From Sinonovacula constricta (lineage: Eukaryota > Mollusca > Bivalvia > Cardiida > Solecurtidae), in contig CM017561.1 in NCBI GenBank assembly GCA_007844125.1, positions 23,237,260 to 23,301,259 of the forward strand: DNA of 64,000 nucleotides. Direction: 5' to 3'. How positions within the stretch are numbered: the stretch's first letter is position 1; the number at the start of each line of letters is the position of its first letter. Positions 44,701-55,564 of this stretch are shown here, piece by piece. The notes under the pieces are model-generated. The model had not been told where the DNA came from and did not search any database. It saw only the letters and a program-made list of their open reading frames with translations. A program made the position numbers and the translations under genes.

Positions 44701-47700
44701 TTATAAATGGCTCCTCATGCTCTATTATTATATCTGCCATTAATTTGTCTTTTTTCACTGGTAGTCAGTCATACTGCACCATTTGACTGACATGTATTTG
44801 AAGGTGTGTCGGGCATGCCATTTGCAATAAGAATATATGACTAAGTCCTATGAGCATTGCAACATATACCAAACTCCTAAAAAGGCATAGAACAAAGGTA
44901 TTTCACATGCAAGCCAAGCGAAAAGTAAGAACAAATTTGTGATGATTCATTTAATGAAAAGAGCAAACCAGACAGTTACCGCCCTGGAACGGCCAGTCGG
45001 CAATATGGATCGACTGGGGTGCTTAAACCAGTTTTACAGAGTTCTAACCTGGCACTTCCTGATGAGTTTCTCAAAAGCAAGCAATGAAAAGAAAAACAAT
45101 CTATTTGAATGCAAAATGTCCAAGCGCTGATATTTTCTATAACAAGTTATGACGAAAGTAGTGATGTCATTAAAAAATAATGTCCACATAGTGTTTAGAA
45201 AAGAATATGGTATGATTTCGATTTGAAAAACTACACAAAAATAGTTGACCATAAATGAAATTAACTTTCTGAATCATGAACAAACATGACCAGAGATGAT
45301 TTAATGGCTGTAGCATCCTGTTAATGTAAAGATGGAATTGAAGAACCAAAGTCCAATGTCCATCAAAGGAAATACACGCTAGTAGAACTATCAGCCATCT
45401 TTAAAATCATTGTTTTTGGGTTTATCGTCCCACCAACATTATTTTAGTTATCTAGAGACGGTGTCCACTTGAAGCAGATATAGTGCTGCCTTCACTGCGT
45501 GTAGCATGCCGTGAACACCTGGCATGATACCACACCCAGTCACATTATCCTGACACCGGGCCAACCAGTTGTGGAACTACCCTTATATTTGCTTGAGCGT
45601 TAGCAAGGGAGCTATACCACTACCATTTTTAACGACTTTGGTATGTCGCGGCCCGGGATCGAACCCGGGGCCTCCTGTACCTGGAGCCGACGCTCTACCG
45701 ATTGCGCTACCAGGTCCGGTTTTAAAATCATTGCCTCTTCAGGGGCATATGTGAATGCCAGCAACATTTTTTTGTTGCAAAAAAAAAAAATGCTAAATAT
45801 ACAGCTAACATAAGTCATACCTATTTGTGCTATGGTTTTGATTATTTTTTTTTAAAAATATCAGTGCTTGATGTCACTCTGAGAAGAAAGTTCCTCATTG
45901 TTGTCTTTTCCTTTCCCAGAACTTCTGCCACTGTATGTATGTTACATTTTTAACTTGTTCTCATTATTTATGTACCTTGCAGCAACATGATAGTAGTCAT
46001 AGTGACATCAAGTTATTTGGGTGGATTAATACCCCCAACAAACGTTTGGATAAACCCACCAACGCAGGTGTCAGCTGAATATTTGTTCCTTATTATTTTT
46101 TAATTCATACTGATTAGTACAGAAACCCAAGGTTTGAGAAACTGAGCAGTCAGATTAACAAAAAGTCAATTACTGCCACTAAAATACAAGTGCCACCTGC
46201 TAAACTTTAGGACAAGTGTTGGTGTCAACACATTATGTATAATCTCTGGACTTTCAGACCGTGCTCCCAGCATCTGCCCGTGATGTGTACTACCGTGATG
46301 AGATTGGCAACATTTCCACTAGCGCTCTGAGGGAGTCTGAGGAGTTGGTGGAGCTGGAGTTGAGACCCCGCTTCCCTCTGTTTGGAGGATGGAAGACCAA
46401 GTACTACATTGGCTACAATGTTCCCAGCTACCAGTACCTCTTCAATGAAGGTAAGTTAACGATTCATAATGGTGTATGATAAAGATTTCACATATTTTTG
46501 TTGCATTTTGTCTGCATTTTAAATTTCACACTTCCTCAGAAGCTTCAGCAGGCAGTGGTATGAAGGGTTATTCAGAGATTTTTGATCTGTCAAAAATTGT
46601 GGCTGCCAGAGGCGTGACCATTTTTCAGATACGGCTATATAGGAAAGCTTTGAAAATCTTTTTGCCAGACACTGCAAGCACTAGAGCCTTGACGTTTTAT
46701 ATACTTATTCCTATGGATGCTTTCTATCAAGATTGGATTGATGTTGCCAGTATGCTAAAAATTACTGATGTGTGTAACTAATAATTGAAACTGGTTGTGT
46801 ACAAGTTGTTTATATACATATATTACTATTGATTAATTCTGGTCTGAATAAACATATAATATTTCTTGCTCACTATTTCTAAATGTCTATGGTACTTACG
46901 TGAACATAGGACAATCATAGCCCTCTTGTAACTGACAACTTCAGTTTTAAGGGGTAAGAATTTGCATTTTAGGAAGGTCTGGGTTTAAAAATTGTCTCTT
47001 CAATGTTTGCAAAAGGCTTTTTTAAATTTAATGGTTCATTGTAGGATATACATATTAAGCCATAACAAAGGAATTTTGGTGCAATAAAGAAATACTTGTA
47101 ATGCGCACGTTGGCCGCACTGTTTGTCAAGAAAATATTGCATTTCTGTACACAATGCCAAATGATTTAGTAACAGTACTAAGTGCGCTGCCGGACTTGTT
47201 TCATGAAGTTACTGCTTTTCAGTTGATGGAAGCTTTGATAAATGTTATATGGGCATTGCAACCAATCAAAGATAGGTTAAATCTCTGTAGGAGCCATTAA
47301 ATTTGCTGAAAATTGAGGGTGAACGTTCTTAGAAATGGAAGATGTAACAATTAATCTCTATTTAATGTGAAATTATGATACGCATCTGCAAAGTAATGTA
47401 TCCTCTGATGCAGGCCAATATCAATCCACTCAGATTTCAGACCAATTGGTGCAAAGTTCTCTATTAAGAAAATTGACTGGCATATCGCCTTAATTTTATC
47501 TAATCACAGTGGCTTCACCTCAGTCATCCCTTACATCATGGCCAAAGAAGAAGTAAATTTAGAGCAATTCAGGCTCCAGAAAAATGGAAATAATTTGTCC
47601 CACATAAAAATTTATATATAAAGTCTGACCAAATTAGGATCAGTATGGGGGGGAAAAAAAATAAAATAGTTTTCTTTCAAAAAAATTTAGGTGATCAAGA

Positions 47701-50700
47701 AACAATGCAATTTACTGATGAATATCTTAGTGAACTAAACAAACACAAGGCCTTGAACACTGAATTGTGACTTCTTATACAGTTTCTGAAAAAAGCATAC
47801 AGAAAACATGAATGTATATCATATATGACTTGAACAAAAGTCCTAATTTTTCTGCTGGAGTTATTGATGTTTGTAGATCTTTAGAATTCAATTCGTAAGA
47901 TATGTTTTCTTGACTCAGTGTAGAAGGTTATGGGCATTCTTGACTCCGTGTAGCAATTTATGGGCTTATACCACTCATACAGCTGTGTATTCATAGTGTT
48001 GTGTATATTTCAGGAGACAACTATGCCCTCAAGATGAGATTTGTGGACCATGTGTTTGATGACCTGGTCATCGATCAGCTCACATTTAAGATCATCCTCC
48101 CAGAAGGTTCCAGGTAAGACCATTTCTATCTGCCTACATAAAAATGTCTAAGTTTTTGCAAAATATGTTGGTTTTGTGATTCTTAGCTGCTTAGTTATAC
48201 ATTTTATGTGACCTGCTTTTAAGAGCTTTGTCTTTTTTTAATTCAATACTATTTCATTTTTATCATTCTTTCAATTTGCTTATTGTTATTAAAGGTAATC
48301 AGTTGTTGAATAAAAAAAAACTTTACTTTCCATGCACTGTGTCAGAGGGAATGTTGATATGTATTTATATATTTGGAATCCTTTTTACAAGTTTAGATTT
48401 GCTGTGAAAGCCCCAGGAGTAAATATGTAACTTAAATTATTAAGACATTAAATGTTTTAATTATTTTTATTATCCTTACTATACTGACTCAAAAAAGCAA
48501 CTTGTATATACCTATGTTGCAGCAACATGGACCTGAAGACACCATTTGACATTGACCTAGGGGAGAACACTGTCCACTACACATACCTGGACACTGTAGG
48601 CAGACCAGTGATTGTTGCATACAAGAACAACCTAGTCGAACAACACATACAGGACTTTGAGGTAATTTGATACTTTTTTTTTTTTTTGAGGGAAAAAATC
48701 CGTTTTTTTTTTTTGTTTTTTTTTTTCGAGGGAAAAAATCCGTATATAAATAAGGTAACACCTTTATTGTTTTATACTAAGGAGAGAGAGAAAACTAAAA
48801 TATTTCTATGCAACAACATAGTCATTTTTTTATCATTTACGTTATAGTCTTCTTTTTTAATGATTCAAGATTTAAAATTATGTCAGGAGACAGTGAAAAT
48901 GTTTGTAATGTAATAATAATAAAGCTTATTATTCCACTAGTATGGTCACACTTAATGATGACTATGAATATTTCTAATAAGACCATATTTTTTGCCTGAT
49001 CATTCTTTTTATGACCCTCTATATATCTTTGATGTATTTTGTTCCAGTTGCACTACACATTCCAGAAGTGGCGTCTCCTTCAGGAGCCTCTGCTGGTTGT
49101 CGGAGCCTTCTACCTTCTTTTCCTCCTAGTCATTATCTATGTCAGGCTAGACTTCTCAATCACCAAGGTAACAGTTAACTATAATTTGAAAAATTCTATC
49201 GTAGGGAGTGATAAATGGGATTGAGTAAAAGAATTTACTGTGATTTTCTAACTTTGCTGGCCCTGTCTGTCTGATACAGAGTTCAGTTTACTGCTGTGGT
49301 TGTCCCAGTTTCTGGAGTTACAAGCAGGTTGCTACAGAATCTTACACCTGCTCTCCAGGCAAGTCTGTTCAGCGGTTGAGAGCTGGACAGATTGCACACT
49401 TTCAGGACACTTTTGATACAATCTGACAAAGTCTTTCTTAGTCTACCATGACCTCTGCAGCTGGGAATTGCTTGGCTAGTGACTGTGTTGATATATGAAG
49501 TAGCACGTTAAAGGTGCCCATACCATGCTCAGTCCAGAGAATAAAAAGTTGGGGGGGAAAAAGTTTACCAATTGACTATAAATAAAGAGGTATTGAGTTG
49601 TTGATTCAACGAATTTATCTCCCTTACTCTTGCTCACTTAATTTTAAACTTGGTGTATCTAATAATGTGTACAAGTTCATTGCGCAAGAACGATAACTAC
49701 CAACATGAATTCTTTTGTCTTGTTTTCTTTTCTAAATTATTATAACTACTGAATACCACTGTTTAGTAGGAATGTAGCCCATTATATATGGCTGCAATAC
49801 TTCAGTCAGTCTTCCAGGCTTCCATGCTTAAAAAAAAACTTAAATTGTGCTGTGCACAATAACCACAATTTTGTCTGCATTCACTTAGTATATATATATC
49901 CATTGTTTTAATTACATGCATCATAATTAGATTAATAATTTTTATTTTAGTTTTTGTTTGGCTTATATTATTGTGGTCAAAATCACTTCAGAAACCATAA
50001 CCCAGATCAGCGGGTTACTTGTTAATTATAGTTAAAAATGAGGATTATGTAAATCAATTGGTAGTACAGTTGAACTTCATTATCTCAAAGTTGCTGGGAC
50101 CTTGCAAAATACTTTGAGATATCAGATTTTATGTTAGTATGTGTATGGTAAGTGAATTTTAAGATTTTTTCCTTATATGTCTAATTGTATTTTCTGTGTG
50201 TTTAATTGTATTTATTTTTGCTAATCATGGTGGCATTTTTATTGTTCTTACCCAAGCTAAAGACTAAAGGGGAATGCAGCTCATGTGAATTTGTCTTATG
50301 CGGGGTTTTTTTATATGATCAAAGAAAGAAACAAAAATAGGCTTGGAAAATAGTGAGTCAAGCGTAATTTTATCTCAAGCAAGTTTGTCATAACGAAGTT
50401 CAACTGTATTTATAATCATAAAAATTTGAATTCAGTAATTGTACTGACTAGTGTTTTATGCAAAACTAACTCAAACTCCAGGATGAGGCAAAGGAGAGCA
50501 AGATGCGTGTTGCCAGCTTGGTGGAAGAGGTACAGAGTGCCCAGGACAAGCGCAGCGCCCTCTATCAGAGCTATGATGATGCCATCGACAAGTTCAAGGC
50601 AGGCAAGGATCTGGCCAGCTTTGTTGCGAGCAGAAAGAAGATTGATGGGGACTACAAACAGCTGACTTCCCAGATACAGAATCTACAGGCACAACTCAAG

Positions 50701-51600
50701 GCAGAGGGGTCTGACCTCAGTGAAAAGGTATGCAGTCTACGCTACTTGTTATTTTTATGTTTATGAAAATTTAACTAAGTTTTTTTAATAGATGTCAGAG
50801 AGCGCTTCTGAGCGCTTTGATCTTTTTTCACCGGTAATATAGCAATGAAAATTTAAATTAGTTGGAAAGGCCACATCACTTGTTCCAATTTGCTAAGAAA
50901 AAAATAAAACAAATAAAATATATAAAACAGCTGACTTAGTGGTGCAAATTTAATGAGTTGCACTATTTTAAGTCTTTTAACTTCATTATGCAAATGTTAA
51001 TTCTTACTTTCCACCGGCCGCAATAGCTCAATTGGTAGAGCGTCGGCTTGCGGATCAGGAGGTCGTGGGTTTGAACCCCAGCCTGGTCAAACCAAAGAAT
51101 TTAAAGTTGGTAGTAGTGGCTTCCCTCCCAACACTCGGGGCTAAGTGGACAGCATTGCGCCTGACTAGTCGGTATCAGTATAATGGACCGGCTGGGTTCA
51201 GTCCCTGGGCACCTCATAAGTGCCCCTGTGCTATAGTGATAGAAATGTCGCTGCACAGTATTGGCAAAAATGCAGGCAAATCCCATCCCTTACTTTCCTT
51301 TTGTTAAGGGATGTCTTGCCAATTCAGGAATGTTGGTTGTTCTGCCTGTAGGAAGTCATTAAGGCCTCAATTGTCATGTAAGCATTGTCTAATTGATGCT
51401 CTTTTTAATGCCAGGTGGCTGAACTGAACCGCAGTGACCATCAGTACAAGGAACAAATAACTGCTGCTATCACCCAGGCTGAGAGATTGGTTGCAAGCAA
51501 GCTAGGCAAACAACAGTATCTCGACGCAGAAAAAGTTCTTACCGATAAACGAGCAGAGATCTATAGACGAATGGAAGAAATCTCTTCCAACCTACAATAA
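41724..51600 (+). CDS. RPN1: Ribophorin I, oligosaccharyltransferase subunit, complete
   Basis: Subunit of the ER oligosaccharyltransferase that N-glycosylates nascent proteins. Exons: 41724-41984, 42397-42464, 43138-43447, 43726-43932, 46258-46450, 48014-48113, 48523-48661, 49048-49167, 50482-50727, 51415-51600. All are GT-AG with consistent phases: 1830 nt, 609 residues (human 607). Visible features: signal peptide at residues 1-20 ([13 protein letters not shown] core); luminal domain with [20 protein letters not shown] and [12 protein letters not shown] (an N-x-S/T sequon) and [19 protein letters not shown]; membrane segment [20 protein letters not shown] in exon 8; cytosolic coiled-coil tail in exons 9-10. 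The start could be M1 or M2 (adjacent ATGs at 41724 and 41727). It is divergent from IPO9. Introns carry a MITE, SINEs and family B/C elements but no disruption of coding sequence. Confidence 0.96.
43997..44548. mobile_element. 552-bp MITE in RPN1 intron 4
   Basis: Ends are AATTCACCGTTCCGCGAG followed by TCTAAAAATAGA on the left, and the reverse complement of AATTCACCTTTCCGCGAG followed by ATCTAAAAATAGA on the right: about 30-bp inverted repeats with one mismatch and one indel. The interior has no open frame and includes a GCGATGTGATTGGCTAAT patch near 44475. No target duplication longer than TTA/TTG is clear. Confidence 0.85.
44560..45395. other. RPN1 intron 4, unassigned part
   Basis: Unique AT-rich intron sequence between the MITE and SINE A copy 9. 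No gene or repeat that I can support. Confidence 0.6.
45400..45733 (-). mobile_element. SINE family A copy 9 with perfect 13-bp TSD
   Basis: TTTAAAATCATTG is repeated exactly at 45400-45412 and 45721-45733. Full-length, with an intact head (TAGCGCAATCGGTAGAGC) and B-box (GGTTCGATCCC). Antisense to RPN1, intron 4. It is among the least mutated copies, hence probably among the youngest. Confidence 0.95.
45985..46192 (-). mobile_element. SINE family B copy 4 (strongly diverged)
   Basis: Follows the family B order: CATAGTGACATCAAGTTATTT, TAATACCCCCAACAAACGTT, CACCAACGCAGGTGTCAGCT, then GAAACTGAGCAGTCAGATTA and TACTGCCACTA. It ends about 65 bp before RPN1 exon 5. Confidence 0.55.
46543..46705 (+). 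repeat. Second copy of the GGCTATATAGGAAA repeat
   Basis: AGCTTCAGCAGGCAGTGGT, GATCTGTCAAAAATTGTGGC and GGCTATATAGGAAAGCTTTG match the minus strand of 31985-32265 in order. It begins 92 bp after RPN1 exon 5, in intron 5. Its 101-codon frame is part of the repeat. Confidence 0.7.
46800..48000. other. RPN1 intron 5, remainder
   Basis: AT-rich intron sequence with a short direct duplication near 47910-47955 (CTTGACTC(A/C)GTGTAG). Nothing else seen. Confidence 0.6.
48670..48745. repeat. Duplicated poly-T / GAGGGAAAAAATCCG stutter
   Basis: Two copies of a T run followed by (T/C)GAGGGAAAAAATCCGT lie back to back, starting about 10 nt after the RPN1 exon 7 donor (48662). A small tandem duplication beside a splice donor. 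Confidence 0.75.
49262..49600 (+). repeat. Diverged dispersed element sharing a tail with the 55-kb SINE
   Basis: The end, GTTTACCAATTGACTATAAA at about 49563-49582, closely matches the 3' end of the SINE at 55009 (GTTTCCCAATCGACTATAAA). The upstream part (CAGCACGTTAAAGGTGCCC-like at about 49502) does not match the head of that SINE. In RPN1 intron 8. Confidence 0.5.
49610..50470. other. RPN1 intron 8, remainder
   Basis: AT-rich. The phrases GTTGAACTTCATTATCTCAA (about 50068) and AACGAAGTTCAACTGTAT (about 50393) are inverted copies of one sequence, suggesting an old inverted-repeat element of ~340 bp. No gene. Confidence 0.45.
51014..51300 (+). mobile_element. SINE family C (tRNA-headed) in the last RPN1 intron
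   Basis: Head with strong pol III boxes: TAGCTCAATTGGTAGAGC (A) and GGGTTTGAACCCC (B). The body continues GTCAAACCAAAGAATTTAAA ... GGACCGGCTGGGTTCAGTCC. The acceptor stem does not pair, so this is not a functional tRNA gene. Sense to RPN1; only one copy in the window. Confidence 0.8.
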
Positions 51601-52144
51601 TATACAGCACACCCAAGTCTTTCAAGCTGATTGTGTAGAAAAGCTTTAAAATGATGTTTTTTTTCCCCTAAAATGCAGGTTTTTATTTGTACATTATGCT
51701 GTTATAGGCTGGATGCAAAAGGCTAGAATATTGTACTTGTCATTCCATTTTGATGCACAGATGAAGGCATTATACTGAAAACATGAGAACAATATTTAAA
51801 TTTTGCAAATATGTAAAACCTGTTTATTGAAAAATTAACTGTGCATCACTAAGGTGTATAGTAGTTTTTATTTCATATTTGGTTTCTATGTTAGTTGTCA
51901 TTTAGTAGACTTGGGTTGCTAAACATTAATCATTGTATTAAGAAGTGTAATTAATAAATTCAATTTTAAAATGCACTTTCATTGGTAAATGTAATGAATA
52001 GAAGGTTACTGAACGTATGTTGATAAAGTTTAAGAAATCCTGTCATGTCTTACATTTGGAGAAAATTTGTGTGCTAGTATTTGCAGGCTCACTTTTCCTG
52101 AGTGTTAGGTGTACTAGGATCGTATTGTTACAATTATGAATAAA
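51601..52144 (+). other. RPN1: RPN1 3' UTR (inferred) with two poly(A) signals
   Basis: Non-coding AT-rich sequence after the TAA at 51598. AATAAA occurs at 51953-51958 and 52139-52144, either of which could direct cleavage. Confidence 0.6.
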
Positions 52145-52149
52145 TTATA

Positions 52150-53150
52150 AGTGCATTTTTATGTCTGGATGTTTTTCTCACAGCCCCACTATTGTAGAAT
52201 TATTTGGCAGTTTTGCTTTTCATAAGCCCAAATGTTGAATTAATGGTTATTTTATAAATGAAGAATTTTAATATTATGTATCTCTAAGATACCTTCGGAG
52301 AGTATTATTATTAAGATGTGAACCTAACATTGCTCACAAATTTTACAAATAACCTTTCCTAAATTTGCACTTGCATGTGTCTCATTAAAGATACATTTTT
52401 GTAGGACTTCAGCATAGTGACAACAAATATTACCAGTTACATGTATAAGTATACATCAAAACCATTTTCAATAATCGATATTTACTTCTAAAACAGACGT
52501 TTTCTGTCTAGATGTACTCCTTTGAATTCGAAGTGTAAGGCTTTTTCTTTTAATGGTGCTGAACATACTTATATATGGTAACAACCGTATGCTATCCTCA
52601 GGAGAATAAATGTTACCAATTTAAAATGCGATTGCTCGCGCACTATGTAAATAGGGATGAGTACGCCCATTTATACCCATACACAAAATTGTGCACAACA
52701 AATTCCATGTGGAGGTAGCTTTATATATAGAGAGAGATTGCCTAACACATAAAATAGGAGAACATGCGCATAAAATAAACATTTCCAGACATTATCCACT
52801 AACCGTTATTGTCTACTAAATGATCTATACCGACAATCATTGAGTGCCCGCTGAATGATGCCAAAAGATACGATATTTTTCCTGATTTTACACTTGGATT
52901 CATATTAAACAAAAGAGCGTTAGGACCAGCAAATGACGAATTATTTCACAAGGTAGATAACTCGTAATATAGAACTGTGAAGTATCCTCCCTTGCAAGAA
53001 ATAATAAACTTAATTAAATATCTATGAATGATTTAGGATTGTCGGTATTTTCTTTTTAAAATTGAAATTATAGTACACTTTTGTTGATTTATTTAAAACA
53101 AATGATATCTTCAGCTGTTGGTGTTGTTTATTTTTTTTTTTAAATTTTCA
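52150..53150. other. Intergenic, nothing assigned
   Basis: AT-rich DNA downstream of RPN1. No gene, SINE or array recognised. Confidence 0.6.
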
Positions 53151-53184
53151 GATCAGTTTAAGCAGACAAGAGTATATGTGACAA

Positions 53185-53590
53185 TAACCGGAGCTGTATT
53201 TACAAATGTTCCGATTTACAAATGTTCCGACCTGCATTTAAACAAGTGTCCAAAGCTGTATTTACAAATGTCCCAAGCTGTATTTACAAATGTTCCGAGC
53301 TGTACTTACAAATGTTCGAGCTGTTTTAAACACCTGTTCCGAGCTGTATTTAAACAAATGTTGCGAGCTGTATTTAGACAAAAGATACGAGCTGTATTTA
53401 AACAAATGTTCAGAGCTGTATTTAGACATATGTCCCAGCAGTATTTACAAATGTTCCGAGTTGTATTTAGACAAATGTTTCGAGCTGTATTTATAAATGT
53501 TCCGAGTTGTATTTAGACAAATGTTTCGAGCTGTATTTACAAATGTTCCGAGTTGTATGTAGACAAATGTTTCGAGCTGTACTCAGACAG
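53185..53590. repeat. 22/24-bp minisatellite
   Basis: About 17 copies of GAGCTGTATTTACAAATGTTCC, mixed with 24-bp versions that insert two bases (GTATTTAGACAAATGTTCC or GTATTTAAACAAATGTT). Where 24-bp units are consecutive the frame stays open and encodes RAVF(K/R)QMF repeats (within 53118-53516). There is no start context, conserved domain or splice signal to support a gene. Confidence 0.88.
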
Positions 53591-53746
53591 TTATTCGCTG
53601 GTCACTAGTGCTTAGTTCTGTAATACAACTTGATAAAAAATAATTATTTGTGGAATCAGTAAGTTTTTTTCGTTCTGTGTTCACAGTATCCGTAGTAAAA
53701 AAAACAACAATGTGAACCGAGTATGTCGCATTAAAAAAGACTGTTT

Positions 53747-54023
53747 TGTTTGTTTATTGGGTTTAACGTGCCACCAACAGTATTTCAGTTATCTGGAGAC
53801 GGTGTCCACTTGAAGCAGATATATGGCATGATACCACACCCAGTCACATTATCCTGACACCGGGCCAACCAGTCGTGCAACTACCCTTATATTTGCTTGA
53901 GCGTTAGCAAAGGAGCTATACCACTACCATTTTAACGACTTTGGTATGTCGCGGCCTGGGATCGAACCCTGGGCCTCCTGTAACTGAAGCCGACGCTCTA
54001 CCGATTGCGCTACCAGGTCCGGT
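53747..54023 (-). mobile_element. SINE family A copy 10, internally deleted
   Basis: Complete head and tail, but about 45 bp of the body are missing after GAAGCAGATATA (the other copies continue GTGCTGCCTTCACTG). No TSD is evident. Confidence 0.9.
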
Positions 54024-54029
54024 ACGAAT

Positions 54030-55005
54030 TTTTTTGTGGTAACATATTAGTATTGGAAATGAATACAAACAGGAGAACTGTGTTCAGAAGTTTTATTCTA
54101 GAGTAAAAAATAACAATCATGCGTGTAACATTGATATGTGGGACAGATACTCGTTGTGAACAATATTAAAATGATAAATAACATAATTAAATAATCTGAG
54201 ATCAAAACAGAAGATAAAAATATGCAATATGAACATCAGTGTACCAAACAGTACATTTTTTTTATTCTAGGACTTGCTGTATCAGAACACCAATATGAAT
54301 CTTACGTTTGCGGGCTATTCTCATTAACCCTGAGCCTGTTAACAACCTGTTACAATGTGTGAACTGTTACATTTTAAGCCACCCATAATTATTCCTACTT
54401 ATCTGCCAAAATTAATAAGCATTTAAAAAGAACGTTTGCTAGAGGCTAAGAAGCGAATAGCGTATATTGGACAGTATCAGCGAGAGCATGCTGATCTGAA
54501 TCTGCACTATTTGGCAAAGCTCGTGTCATGATAAGCAAGCTAGAAATTAAAGGCACAGGCGTCCAACACCTGAGGTACACTAGGACTTAAATCTGTAACA
54601 TGAGGTCTCAAGACCACGACGACAAGTCACCATAGGTGGTCTCTATCCAACATCGCTCGTTATTTTGCACTCGGCATGAGAGAAAAACACATTAAGCAAT
54701 ACAAGAATATTACATGTCGTTATTATTGTTTTCAACATATGTAAATGAGAGTTACGGCAAACAAAACAAACCTGATAGTGGAATTAAACATACAATATAA
54801 TCTAATATATGGTAGTGCTGACAAGAAAATGTTACAATCATAATATGTCTATTTATGGTTGCTTTGAATGCTTACACATTGCAAACAAACTTTGCTAGAA
54901 AAAAATACCTAAAATAAACAGAGCAAGGTTAATTCCCTTTATACTAATAACATTTTGCTCATCTAGGGTTTTGTTACTGATCAACTATTGAGAAGGTGTG
55001 AGCGC
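54030..55005. other. Intergenic, nothing assigned
   Basis: AT-rich unique sequence. No coding exon or repeat recognised. Confidence 0.6.
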
Positions 55006-55008
55006 TCG

Positions 55009-55226
55009 TGGTCTAGTGGTTAAGACGTTGGACTCCGGAGGGTCCCGGGTTCGAACCCCGAAACTGACCCCGTGATGTTAGTCCTTGAGCAAGACTATTT
55101 ACTGCACATTGCTCAAAGTATTCAGTAAATGAGTACTGGTTCTACCCAGGAAGTGAACAGTCGAGAGGGATTAATATAAGTTAAAAGAACTTGTTTCCCA
55201 ATCGACTATAAATGAATAGGTTTAAA
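55009..55226 (+). mobile_element. SINE family D (tRNA-headed)
   Basis: Head with TGGTCTAGTGGTTAAGACG (A-box) and GGGTTCGAACCCC (B-box), then GTCCTTGAGCAAGACTATTT and ACTGGTTCTACCCAG, ending TCCCAATCGACTATAAATG. The head resembles a tRNA, but the 5' and 3' ends do not form an acceptor stem. One copy, plus the related tail at 49563. Confidence 0.78.
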
Positions 55227-55471
55227 CTAACTATTAAGAAGGTGAACCTGTTAAAATACTTACGAGAGTACTCCCCAATGGTAAATACTAGTTGTCAGGA
55301 TTGTTCAATTCAGAAAAGTTAATTTCTCTCATAAACCAATGAAAAGTTAATTAAAAATTAATATTTGAAAAGGCAAAAATGAAAACAACAACAACAAAAC
55401 AAAAACACATCACAGTAACTGATTCAAATCACGTCTTGACACCTACATTGATCGTTGTATACATGTAAATA

Positions 55472-55519
55472 AGTGTGTGTGTGTGTGTGTGCGTGCGTGC
55501 GTGCGTGTGTGTGTGTGTT
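55472..55519. repeat. (TG)n microsatellite with CG interruptions
   Basis: About 48 bp of GT repeats, with GCGTGCGTGC in the middle. Immediately after it, 55528-55560 (ACCGACACGATTAAGGTCAT) resembles the tail end of SINE family B. Confidence 0.92.
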
Positions 55520-55564
55520 TCTTAAATTACACCGACACGATTAAGGTCATATTGGCATTTTAAC

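Noticed and set aside
51014..51090. Possible functional tRNA gene
   Set aside because: Pol III boxes are good, but the acceptor arms do not pair and a SINE body follows directly.
55009..55075. Possible functional tRNA gene
   Set aside because: As a tRNA it lacks a pairing acceptor stem; it continues into a SINE body and tail.
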